NCBI GenBank assembly: GCA_016937345.1
Contig: JAFGWE010000048.1
Location: forward strand, 1-64,000
Length of the DNA: 64,000 bases
Direction: 5' to 3'
Origin: Methanomicrobiaceae archaeon
GTDB lineage: Archaea > Halobacteriota > Methanomicrobia > Methanomicrobiales > Methanomicrobiaceae
The notes beneath the pieces are model-generated. The model searched no databases. It was not told the DNA's origin and saw only the letters and a program-made list of their open reading frames with translations. This document shows positions 48,906-57,682 of this stretch, one piece after another. The translations under genes and the position numbers were made by a program. Numbering within the stretch: position 1 is the stretch's first letter; every line of letters starts with the position of its first letter.

Positions 48906-50939
48906 TTAAAATGAAGAGAAGAGATACCGGTCAAGCCAGTTCAACTCTTCCTGTATTTTTCGTGCCTGTGTTTCCGGTGTTGTCATGTGGTGCGGCTGAT
49001 CCTTAAAGAGGACGAAACGCACAGGTGCCTGACTTCCCTCCTTATAAGCCCGGTATGTAACCCACGCACTTGACGGATCAACCTGCGGATCTTTTGTTCC
49101 TATCATCATCAAAAGCGGTGTTTTGACATTTACTGCCTGATAGAGAGGGAGATTTTGGAACGCAGAAGGATCCTGATAGGGACTATTTTCGTAATACATC
49201 TTATCCATAACAATTCCGTTTGTGTTTGCTATCTGGGAATTCTCATCTGCTGTCCCTGCACCTGAAACAGCGGCTTTAAGTGTTGGATCTTTGGTAATAA
49301 GGGCCAGTGTCAGGATTCCGCCGTTTGACCATCCGGTAACACCAACCTGTGACCGGTTAATTATTCCCAGTTCTGCAAGGTGGTCAATACCTGTCATAAG
49401 ATCCTCTACCGGCAGATCATAGTAGTTGCCTCCCTCAATGGACCTTGCAAAATCAAGCCCGAAATTGGTGCTGCCGTGGTAATTAACCGAAAGTGTAACA
49501 GCCCCCATATCTGTTATCAGGTGGTATGGGAATTCCCATGTGTCACGCCAGCTGTCAAAATCCGCATAGTTGGGCCCGCCATGGATAACAAGCACGAGGG
49601 GGTACTGTTTTCCTTCTTCATACCCTGGCGGATAGCGGACTACACCATAAACCATATCTCCAAGCGCCCCTTTCCATTCTGTAACTTCAGAAGTGCCGAG
49701 ATCTTTTTTCAGCAGAGCCTCATTAAGACTGCTCAGCTGAACCGGATTTACAATCTCATCTCCGGATACCGCTGCTTTGAAGAACTGATCAGGAATACTT
49801 GCCGAATTGTAATTATATACTATGGATTTTCCGGTTTTATCACTCTCAACAGCATGGATATTCCCCTGGTCCCTGCCATCCATAAGAGTAACTTCCCATC
49901 CTGAGCCGGTTCGTGTAAGCTTTGCAAGTTTTGGATTGGTGCCGTCGGCAAGAAGAATATATGCTCCGCCGTTGAACGGATTGACCTCAATATCGCTGTT
50001 GAACAGATCAATGTGCAGTCCGCGTTCCCAGTTTAAAGGCACTTCCTCAAGCTTCCCTGATTCCGGAGAATACACCATAAGATCAGATGCGTCTTCAACC
50101 GGGTAGCGAAGGCCACCGTTTATGAACTGCTCAATATATACATCTGTGCTGTCAGGCGACCATGCAAACTGGTTTTCATCCTGGTAGCCCTCAACACGGC
50201 TGAAGAGTTCCTTTTCCTCTCCGGTAAGGGTGTTTAGGAGAACATATCTGAATGTTGCACCGGCTTCCCACGATTTTGGATTTTTAGACGCTTTGTAAAA
50301 CACATATCTGCCGTCAGGAGAAGGAGACCAGATAGTTATTACATCGCTGTTGCCGGTAAGCGGGGCGATAGTTCCGTCATTTAATGAATAAGTTTTGAGA
50401 ATTACAGGCTCCGGCAGTTCGTCAACGACAATCGCAACATCAGAGTCCGGGGATGAGACAGAATCAACAGGTGCCCCTAAATAAACCAGGCGATCATTTC
50501 CAAGAAAAGCAAAACTTCCGGCAAGCTCATCTGTTGCACCTGAAAGGGCTGTTGTCTTTTTATCAGACAAATCCGTGATGTACATTGACACCGGTCCGCC
50601 TTCACGGGGCATTGAGGCATATGCAACCGTTTTTCCGTCAGGTGAGAGGGCATATGCAGTTACCGACTTATCAGGACCTGTAAGTGCCGTTTCAATTGCG
50701 GAATTCACATCAATATTCATCAGGGTGCCATTATTTGCAGGAGGAGTGAGGTCGGTTCCGGCTGAACGGATGTAAACCAGGTTTTGCCCGTCCGCTGAGA
50801 GGGTGAAATGACCAGGTGTTTCCATGCCAAGGATATCCCCGGGAACTAGGGCAGAGGCACCTGCTGCAGGTACAAGAGTAAAAAGTGCCATGACAATAAA
50901 TATGGCCGTTATGAAAAAGGCGGATATATCACGTCTCAT
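48906..50939 (-). CDS. Secreted S9-family peptidase
   Basis: A 677-aa prolyl-oligopeptidase-family serine peptidase. A signal segment (residues 8-30) is followed by a WD/TolB-like beta-propeller (repeats such as LSPDGKTVAYAS and WSPSPDGRYVFY; residues about 35-410) and an alpha/beta-hydrolase domain. Catalytic Ser538 is in GWSNGGI, Asp in GTKDPQVDPS and His in QPHHMT. The propeller limits substrates to short peptides. Export adds it to the extracellular peptide-degrading set in this window. Confidence 0.9.
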   Translation of the reverse strand: MRRDISAFFITAIFIVMALFTLVPAAGASALVPGDILGMETPGHFTLSADGQNLVYIRSAGTDLTPPANNGTLMNIDVNSAIETALTGPDKSVTAYALSPDGKTVAYASMPREGGPVSMYITDLSDKKTTALSGATDELAGSFAFLGNDRLVYLGAPVDSVSSPDSDVAIVVDELPEPVILKTYSLNDGTIAPLTGNSDVITIWSPSPDGRYVFYKASKNPKSWEAGATFRYVLLNTLTGEEKELFSRVEGYQDENQFAWSPDSTDVYIEQFINGGLRYPVEDASDLMVYSPESGKLEEVPLNWERGLHIDLFNSDIEVNPFNGGAYILLADGTNPKLAKLTRTGSGWEVTLMDGRDQGNIHAVESDKTGKSIVYNYNSASIPDQFFKAAVSGDEIVNPVQLSSLNEALLKKDLGTSEVTEWKGALGDMVYGVVRYPPGYEEGKQYPLVLVIHGGPNYADFDSWRDTWEFPYHLITDMGAVTLSVNYHGSTNFGLDFARSIEGGNYYDLPVEDLMTGIDHLAELGIINRSQVGVTGWSNGGILTLALITKDPTLKAAVSGAGTADENSQIANTNGIVMDKMYYENSPYQDPSAFQNLPLYQAVNVKTPLLMMIGTKDPQVDPSSAWVTYRAYKEGSQAPVRFVLFKDQPHHMTTPETQARKIQEELNWLDRYLFSSF

Positions 50940-51235
50940 ATTTTACAAAAAGTTGTTTTTGATATATCAATCTATGGTAATATCTTCATCCGGTTCATCC
51001 CGATAACAAAACACCCCCAGGAAAGATACAGCATTTTAATGCTGCTCATGCCCTTATTTAGTCAATCTGTTTTTCAGGAGAATGGCAACACACCTGATTA
51101 TCCAGATGTTGACGACAGCGGCGAGGAGCAGACAGCCTATCCGAGCCAGCTCATGATGACCGGCCCGTCCAGTCACACGAACGCATGCCGGATGCAAATA
51201 AGAATATTTTTGCATTTATAATTTAACCATCATGC
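50940..51235. other. Intergenic region with G+C rise
   Basis: This 296-nt gap is AT-rich near the S9 gene and turns visibly G+C-rich from about 51090. A plus-strand frame (51039-51221, 60 codons) has no recognisable domain. An AT-rich AGAATATTTT (51201-51210) about 30 nt before ATG 51236 may be the promoter of the beta-lactamase-like gene. The composition change may mark one edge of transferred DNA. Confidence 0.4.
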
Positions 51236-52762
51236 ATGTCATCCCATTTTAAGGGTTTTGCATCAATAATGCTTGTCACAGCATTACTGGCCGGCATGAT
51301 CCTCTGTGCCGGGTGTTCAGACACGCAAAATAGCGGCACTCCTGCAGATAACGGCAGCCTCGCCGGCTTTGACGAGTTTGTAACGGAGAAGATGACCGAA
51401 TACGAGGTGCCGGGTGCAGTCATCGGCATCATCGAGGACAATGAGGCAGTGTACCTTAAAGGATTCGGTGTCAGGGAGCTCGGAAAACCCGAAACAGTCG
51501 ATCCCGATACCCGGTTCCAGATCGCATCGGTCTCAAAGTTTGTCACCGGCACTGCGATCGGGACTTTAGTCGACGAAGGTAAACTTGACTGGGATACTCC
51601 TGTTGTCAACTACCTGCCGGACTTTGCACTTAAGGACGAATACGCAGGAAAACACGCAACAATCCGCGATCTCCTTGCCCACCGTAGCGGACTCGGTCCA
51701 TACGACGGTGACCTCCTGGGCAGGCTCGGGTACTCCGACAGCGATATCCTCTACCGGCTGCGTTTTCTCACTCCGGCCGCAAGCTTCCGCGAGAAGTACC
51801 TGTACTCCAATGCCGGATACTTCATTGCCGGTGAAGCGGCAGCAGAGGTGGACAACCGGAGCTGGGAGGAGCTGACGGATGCAAGGATTCTCATACCTCT
51901 CGGGATGACAAGATCCGGGGCAGACCATGATACTATGTACCTGGATGAGAATCATGTCGCAGGCCATCAGGGTTCAGGTGATGAACTCCGGGTCATGGCG
52001 CTCGAAGAGGCAGGGTTCCCTGCTGCCGGCCAGGTCGTTTCTACCGGCCGGGATATGACACAGTGGCTGCGGATGATGCTTAACGAAGGATCAATCGACG
52101 GAAAGGAGATCCTAAAACCCGGGACTATACAGCAAATATACGCAGCGAGCCTTGTTGCCGGACCAAGCGGCCCGCTAAGTGATCCTAACGGGGCGGTAGG
52201 CCTTGGCTGTGACTCATACAATTTCCTTGGCGAGCGTATCATTGAGAAGAACGGGGCACTTGACGGGGTAAGATCGATTGTAATCCTCATCCCTGACAAA
52301 AATGTTGGTCTGGTGGTCATTGCAAACAAGCAGCTGACTGTCTTCCCCGAGGCAGTCCGTGATGAATTTTTGGAGCGGTACGTAGGCAGTAGCAGGATTG
52401 ATTTGCAGGCAAGGGAAAAGGCAAACCAGCAGGGATGGTATTCGCTCATAAAGACAGCCGAACGTCCCGCCGATGCAGGGCCGGCATCGATCGATGCCTT
52501 AAAAATCGCCGGCACTTACACAAGTGAACTTTATGGAACTATGATACTGGAAGAGGGACCGGATACCACGGATATGGCCGTCGGCATCGGTCCGAACCAG
52601 TACCCGGCCACCCTCACGCACTGGACAGATGATACCTGGTACCTCACGTTCCCTAACCCTGACGACTCGCCCGGATTTTTAACATTTATTACCAGTTCAA
52701 ACGGACAGGTGACCGGTTTCAGCTCGCCCGAATTTGGCCCTTTCTCTCGGACAACGGTTTAA
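51236..52762 (+). CDS. Serine hydrolase lipoprotein, class C beta-lactamase fold
   Basis: A 508-aa protein with signal segment and lipobox LCAGC (Cys27), then a beta-lactamase/D-Ala-D-Ala peptidase-like domain. Catalytic Ser98 and Lys101 are in SVSK, Tyr190 in YSN. A C-terminal lipocalin-like domain (residues about 415-508, DALKIAGTYTSELYG) follows. Archaea lack peptidoglycan, so it is more likely an esterase or peptidase than a resistance enzyme. Codons are noticeably more G+C-rich than in neighbours, suggesting acquisition from a higher-G+C donor. Confidence 0.87.
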   Translation: MSSHFKGFASIMLVTALLAGMILCAGCSDTQNSGTPADNGSLAGFDEFVTEKMTEYEVPGAVIGIIEDNEAVYLKGFGVRELGKPETVDPDTRFQIASVSKFVTGTAIGTLVDEGKLDWDTPVVNYLPDFALKDEYAGKHATIRDLLAHRSGLGPYDGDLLGRLGYSDSDILYRLRFLTPAASFREKYLYSNAGYFIAGEAAAEVDNRSWEELTDARILIPLGMTRSGADHDTMYLDENHVAGHQGSGDELRVMALEEAGFPAAGQVVSTGRDMTQWLRMMLNEGSIDGKEILKPGTIQQIYAASLVAGPSGPLSDPNGAVGLGCDSYNFLGERIIEKNGALDGVRSIVILIPDKNVGLVVIANKQLTVFPEAVRDEFLERYVGSSRIDLQAREKANQQGWYSLIKTAERPADAGPASIDALKIAGTYTSELYGTMILEEGPDTTDMAVGIGPNQYPATLTHWTDDTWYLTFPNPDDSPGFLTFITSSNGQVTGFSSPEFGPFSRTTV

Positions 52763-52804
52763 AGTATCAGACACCTACCACGGGACGGAAAGACTGTGCG
52801 AAAG

Positions 52805-52835
52805 CCTGATTTAATCAGGATATTTTGCCTTTTTT
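52805..52835 (+). terminator. Hairpin terminator after the serine hydrolase
   Basis: CCTGAT-TTA-ATCAGG stem-loop (52805-52819) followed by a T-rich run ending near 52835, 43 nt after the stop. Confidence 0.5.
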
Positions 52836-52972
52836 ATATCCATACCGGGATGGTTTTCGAGGCACTTATTGAAGCGGATGAGCTTGGCAGAAATTACCGG
52901 GATGAAATTAACTGACGCTGAAATTCCTTTACCGGTATTCAAAAAATACATGATACTGTTCAGGCAAACCGG

Positions 52973-53542
52973 TTATCGCAGGCCGGTCTCCGGAAAAATC
53001 ATATTTTTATTTCCCGGAAATTTAGAATACATTATCTCATCCATCAGCTCACCGTTTTTGAATATCGCATCCTTTAAAACAGCCTCACGGATAAAACCAC
53101 ATTTCTCAAGGACTCCTGCCGATGCACGGTTTCTCTCAAATATTCCCGCCTGAATTCTTGCAATATCAAAAGTGCCGAATGCAACCGGAACTACAGCCCT
53201 GACAGCATCGGTTATAATTCCCCTCCCCCAGAAAGGCTCTCCAAGCCAGTAGCCGATCTCGGCCGTTTTTCTGTAGATGTCATTCAGAATATGTATTCCA
53301 ATGCTCCCGCAGGCATTTCCGTCAACCTCGATTGCAAGAATAAATCCATCTTCGAAGTTCTCCGTCATTTCTATAAACCGACAGGCATCTTCTGTACTGT
53401 AGGGGCCTGGAAATCCGTCCCTCATATTTGCGGCAATTTTTGGATTGTCCGCATGGAATACAAGCGACTCCAAATCACTCCTTTTCCACGGACGGAGAAC
53501 TGCAGACGGCGTTTTGATATAAAGGGGTTCAATTATTTTCAT
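52973..53542 (-). CDS. GNAT N-acetyltransferase (RimJ/RimL type)
   Basis: A 189-aa acetyltransferase. Visible are the N-terminal LRPWKRSDLESLVFHADNP, IGYWLGEPFWGRGI and the CoA-binding helix region RIQAGIFERNRASAGVLEKCGF. Such enzymes acetylate ribosomal proteins or small molecules; the target is not readable from sequence. Alone on the minus strand, it is preceded by a promoter region shared divergently with DUF169. Confidence 0.88.
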   Translation of the reverse strand: MKIIEPLYIKTPSAVLRPWKRSDLESLVFHADNPKIAANMRDGFPGPYSTEDACRFIEMTENFEDGFILAIEVDGNACGSIGIHILNDIYRKTAEIGYWLGEPFWGRGIITDAVRAVVPVAFGTFDIARIQAGIFERNRASAGVLEKCGFIREAVLKDAIFKNGELMDEIMYSKFPGNKNMIFPETGLR

Positions 53543-53696
53543 GACTTTCCCGTATTTTTATATCTAAAACTTTATGCCAATATTTTTTGGCATAGATAGG
53601 TTTTTTTTGATTGCAAAAACATTTAGCTCCATAGCCCGTATATTCGCAATTATCCGGGACATTATCTTTTTAGAGCTGCGGGATTATCATTAAAAC

Positions 53697-54470
53697 ATGG
53701 ATATTTCACTTCGCGACCGCTTTTTTACACTATGGGAGAAGTATTTTTACGGTGCAGAACTGCCCATAACAATGGAATTCCGGGACGGGCCCGGCGATTA
53801 TGAGATTGTCCCGCCTCCAAAAGGCTGGAGGTGCCTGATATGCCAGTTTGCAAAAGCAAGAAACGGGGCACCGCTTGCATTCAACAAAGACTCGGTGACA
53901 TGCATGGGTGGCCTTCGGTATTCGGGATATTCACATCAACTTCCGCCTCATTTCAGGTATTTCCTCTCATCCGGAAAAGAAGGTATTATCGAAGGTGAGC
54001 GTTACAAAAAAACGCCTGAAATTGTTGACGAATGGGAGAAGCTCATCCCAAAACATCCGCCTCATAAAAATTATCTACATGTCAAACGCTGGGACAAACT
54101 TACAGAAAAAGACAATCCGGAAGTTGTTGTATTCTTTGCCCGCCCTGAAGTTATGAGCGGGCTTTTCACGCTCGCAAATTTTGATCAGAGCATTCCGAAC
54201 GGAGTCATCTGTCCTATGGGGTCGGGATGCAGCTCAATTCTGCTCTACCCGTGGCTTGAACAGCAGAAGGATGATCCAAAGGTTATTCTCGGCATGTTTG
54301 ATCCGTCCGCACGAAAGTGTGTGCCAATCGATGTTCTGACAATGGCATTTCCGATGAAGAAGTTTGAGAAGGTTATCGGATATATGGAGGAGAGTTTTCT
54401 TATAACCAATACATGGGCAACTGTTCAGAAGAAGATAAAAAGAAGTGCAGAGCTAAACCTGAAAAGTTAA
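53697..54470 (+). CDS. DUF169 family protein
   Basis: A 257-aa protein of the DUF169 family: the cysteine-bearing ICQFAKARNG, SVTCMGGLRYSG, then ICPMGSGCSSILLYP. Conserved cysteines suggest a metal or cofactor site, but no activity is established. A TATA-like element near 53668 gives leaderless spacing to ATG 53697. It converges with the radical SAM gene 15 nt away. Confidence 0.82.
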   Translation: MDISLRDRFFTLWEKYFYGAELPITMEFRDGPGDYEIVPPPKGWRCLICQFAKARNGAPLAFNKDSVTCMGGLRYSGYSHQLPPHFRYFLSSGKEGIIEGERYKKTPEIVDEWEKLIPKHPPHKNYLHVKRWDKLTEKDNPEVVVFFARPEVMSGLFTLANFDQSIPNGVICPMGSGCSSILLYPWLEQQKDDPKVILGMFDPSARKCVPIDVLTMAFPMKKFEKVIGYMEESFLITNTWATVQKKIKRSAELNLKS

Positions 54471-54485
54471 GATTGAATTATTCAT

Positions 54486-55580
54486 TCATCCCTTTTTCTG
54501 AAGAGTCTTCACCCATTCCCTGTTGGCCCACAGAGCACATCCGCCTTCTGACTCGGTTAAAAGCCCGTGGTTTTTACGGATTTTTTCAAGAAGATCTGAT
54601 TTAAGTGCGTCTTTTAAAGGCATCTCTGTCAGGTTTACATCCGAAAAAGGAGCAGCAGGGCAGGGCTCAAGTGCTCCCGAGGGGCTCACATGCACAAAGC
54701 CGCGTCCTGCTGCAAGGCATCCTCCGTATTCGTCTTCTTCGCCCGGAAATCCTATGAAAACCGCAGGGAACTTTTCAGAATACTGCCTGATTTTTTCACG
54801 AAGAAGTGACTGCTGATCTTTTGTCAGAACAAGGTTCTCTGTTCCCTCTTCAATCGGGACATACTCAACAAAAACAAATGCCAAAACGCCTCTTGAGACC
54901 ATATCGCTGATGAAATCCTCATTTGTTACAGAAGAGATATTTTCCCCTGTTACCATCAAAGAAGAGCCAAAAAACATTCCTCTTTTGGAGAGACTCCTGG
55001 CAGTATCCATCAGTTTTTCATATGTGCCGGTTCCTCTCCGAAGATCGGTCTCCTCTGAAAATCCTTCAAAACTTAGCATTGGGACAATATTTCTGCATTT
55101 GCCTAAACTTTTTGATACATTTTCATCTATTAAAAGACCGTTTGTGAAAACCGGAAACAGGATTTCAGGATATCTTTTTGCAAGCGAAAGTATCAGAGGA
55201 AGCCTTAAAAACGGCTCACCACCGGCAAAGACAACAGCCGACACCCCAAGCTCCTTTGCCTGCCCGATAAGGCTTAAAAGTTCATCATCCGTCATATCCG
55301 GGTTTTTGGATGTGCAGTCACGGGCGTTCATATAACATCCCCGGCATGTAAGGTTGCATCTTGAGGTAAGTGCAATCATAATCACTCCAGGAATCATTAC
55401 TCCTCTCTTTTCATATTCTGCACGAATCCCTGCTGCTCTTTTCTGGTGGAATGCTATCTTTGCGCCGGTAAGAATTAGTCCCGGATTTTTTGAGGCAATC
55501 TTCTGTGCATTTTTGATTGTTGACTCGATAACGCCGTCAAATATATCCCGATAAGATCTCTCTTCTTTATTTTCGCTCAT
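54486..55580 (-). CDS. Radical SAM protein
   Basis: A 364-aa radical SAM enzyme. The [4Fe-4S]/SAM site is Cys75, Cys79 and Cys82 in SRCNLTCRGCYM, with FAGGEPFLR after it. The C-terminal part has GGCLAAGRGFVHVSPSG and EPCPAAPF, a reduced SPASM-like cysteine set. The ATG overlaps the stop of the upstream M3 peptidase gene (ATGA), so it is coupled to it. The substrate is unknown; peptide modification is possible but no precursor peptide is visible. Confidence 0.88.
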   Translation of the reverse strand: MSENKEERSYRDIFDGVIESTIKNAQKIASKNPGLILTGAKIAFHQKRAAGIRAEYEKRGVMIPGVIMIALTSRCNLTCRGCYMNARDCTSKNPDMTDDELLSLIGQAKELGVSAVVFAGGEPFLRLPLILSLAKRYPEILFPVFTNGLLIDENVSKSLGKCRNIVPMLSFEGFSEETDLRRGTGTYEKLMDTARSLSKRGMFFGSSLMVTGENISSVTNEDFISDMVSRGVLAFVFVEYVPIEEGTENLVLTKDQQSLLREKIRQYSEKFPAVFIGFPGEEDEYGGCLAAGRGFVHVSPSGALEPCPAAPFSDVNLTEMPLKDALKSDLLEKIRKNHGLLTESEGGCALWANREWVKTLQKKG

Positions 55581-57541
55581 TTTATAGCAATTCCTTTTTT
55601 TATCCCGAGATGCTTGTATAGTGAACCCGTTCCGGGATTATAACCAAGGAAATTTTTAAGGAGCACCATTCCTTCCTCCATATTTCCCTTTGATAAAATT
55701 TCGTCCCGGAATTTTAATCCCAGAGTCCGGTTAGTCATACCTTTCTTTTTGAACTCATCAACAATATTCAGGGCATAGACTTTTGCCCAGAGATATCCGT
55801 AATATCCGGCATCGTACCCTCCCATCAGGTGACCAAAAGATGCAGGCTGGGAAATTCCCGCAGGAGGCCGCCTGCCAAAAATCTCCTCACAAATCCGGGA
55901 GTATATTTCATTCACATCCATTGGCAAAGCCCCGGTGTGAAAACGCATATCTTCAAGGGAATTTAAAAGCAGACGGCTGTATAAATTACCAGTCCCGACA
56001 TTTCTCGCTGCAATTATACGTCCCAAAAGATCAGGAGGAATTTTCGTTGAAGAATCGGTATAATGACCTGAAATCGATTTTAAAACATCACTGTCACACA
56101 CCCATTCCTCAAGCGTCTGGGAAGGGGTCTCAACAAAATCCCACTCTACATTGTACCCCGACAGGGTCCCGTAAGGTGCCGTTGTTAAAAGATAGTGCAT
56201 CGCATGCCCTGTCTCGTGGAAAAGGGTCTCTATCTCATCTATAGTCAGAAGAGCAGGTCTTTTTTCCTCAGGCTTATGGAAATTTCCGATAATTGCCATA
56301 ACCGGAACCGTGTATTTTCCGTCTTTTATCCTCCCGTTTATAGCCTCTGAGGCACAGAAATGGCTGTACTTCCCGGCACGCGGGAACAGATCAAGATACA
56401 GATATCCGGTTATATCTCCTGCGGGATTTTTAAGACCAATTAAACGGACATCAGAATGCCAGCAGGGGGCATCCCTGATCTCTTCGAACTTAACGCCAAA
56501 CAGAGTCTCATATAACGTAAAAAGGCCGGATAAAACAGTGTCCAGCGGGAAATATTCCCTGACTTCTTCCTCATCATAAGAATATTTCTGCTTTTTTAGG
56601 AGATCTGAAAGATATGCGACGTCCCAGAGTTCTACTCCTTCTGCCTTTGGGTCATAACTCTTTTTAATCAAAAGAAGTTCTGCCATTTCAGCGGCATACT
56701 TCTCCCTTAAAGGCTCTTTTAAAGAGAGAAGAAATTCCATTACAATTTCTGTGCTTTCTGCCATCCGACCCTCAATCTGGCAGTCAGCCCATGTCGGATA
56801 TCCAAGCTCTTTTGCAATTTCCTGCCGCAAAAACAAAGCTTTCTCTAAAAGGGGAGTATTGGTCTCTGCCTGCCTGCTGTTGTATGCCACATACATTTTC
56901 CTGCGGGTCTCAGAGTTTTTTGAATATGTCATAACCGCAAGATAATCAGGGTACTTCATTGTGACAATGTAAGTTCCCTCAGGAGTCTTTTTAAAAGTGA
57001 CAACTGATGAAGGAGGGACTCCTGATAACTCATCTGAAGTAAATTCAAGAGTTGTATTATCATTGTTTAAGTTCGCTGAGAAAGAGGTTTCAAGTCCCGC
57101 AAGTCTCTTTTTCATCTCACGGACTTTTAAAAGACCGTCTTCTGAGAGTTTCAGCCCGTTCTTCTCAAACTTACGGATTGTCACATCATGCAGACGGGAC
57201 TCCCCTGGATTTTTTGGGGTCTGTTTCTTTAAAACTTCATAAAGATCCCGCCGGGTAAAAACACAGGTATTAAAGACTGATAAGGACTCTTCGCATGACA
57301 TTCCTTCTGCAGCGATTTTTTCATCAGGATAAACAGAACCCATCAGGACAAGTGGCCGGACACTGTCTGAATAATCCGTCATTATCCTGTCAAAAGCTAT
57401 GAAAGTATTCTCAAACGTCTGTTCACCGGGAGGAATTTTTGCAATGGCACTTAATGCGGCAGATGCTGCCTCTTCTGCGGCTTTATTCAGTTCAGTTATT
57501 TCACCGGGAGAATAATGTGTCTGTATAGGGCTTTTATTCAT
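55577..57541 (-). CDS. M3-family metallopeptidase, cytosolic
   Basis: A 654-aa zinc oligopeptidase (thimet/oligopeptidase A-like). The zinc site is HETGH at residues 442-446 with Glu471 in DFVETPSQ, plus HLMGGYDAGYYGYLW near the C-terminus. There is no signal peptide, so it acts on cytosolic peptides. It is a paralogue of the exported protein 142 nt upstream and is translationally coupled to a radical SAM gene downstream. Confidence 0.9.
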   Translation of the reverse strand: MNKSPIQTHYSPGEITELNKAAEEAASAALSAIAKIPPGEQTFENTFIAFDRIMTDYSDSVRPLVLMGSVYPDEKIAAEGMSCEESLSVFNTCVFTRRDLYEVLKKQTPKNPGESRLHDVTIRKFEKNGLKLSEDGLLKVREMKKRLAGLETSFSANLNNDNTTLEFTSDELSGVPPSSVVTFKKTPEGTYIVTMKYPDYLAVMTYSKNSETRRKMYVAYNSRQAETNTPLLEKALFLRQEIAKELGYPTWADCQIEGRMAESTEIVMEFLLSLKEPLREKYAAEMAELLLIKKSYDPKAEGVELWDVAYLSDLLKKQKYSYDEEEVREYFPLDTVLSGLFTLYETLFGVKFEEIRDAPCWHSDVRLIGLKNPAGDITGYLYLDLFPRAGKYSHFCASEAINGRIKDGKYTVPVMAIIGNFHKPEEKRPALLTIDEIETLFHETGHAMHYLLTTAPYGTLSGYNVEWDFVETPSQTLEEWVCDSDVLKSISGHYTDSSTKIPPDLLGRIIAARNVGTGNLYSRLLLNSLEDMRFHTGALPMDVNEIYSRICEEIFGRRPPAGISQPASFGHLMGGYDAGYYGYLWAKVYALNIVDEFKKKGMTNRTLGLKFRDEILSKGNMEEGMVLLKNFLGYNPGTGSLYKHLGIKKGIAIK

Positions 57542-57682
57542 GAAAAATCAGTTATATCTTACTTTTGCCTGAAAAGAAATAAAGTCTTACAAATATATCA
57601 AAAAAGTGATTTGTGCGGGGATATATCACCTGCCTTTACTGCCGGCCTTTATATTATATATCTTATAATCCCTAACGACAAA

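Noticed and set aside
49380-49904. 174-codon plus-strand frame
   Set aside because: It is antisense to the hydrolase domain of the S9 peptidase and lacks a protein-like pattern.
51039-51221. 60-codon plus-strand frame before the beta-lactamase-like gene
   Set aside because: There is no domain, start signal or conserved pattern; it may be only a consequence of higher G+C content.
52869-53153. 94-codon plus-strand frame
   Set aside because: Most of it is antisense to the GNAT acetyltransferase, which has clear motifs on the minus strand.
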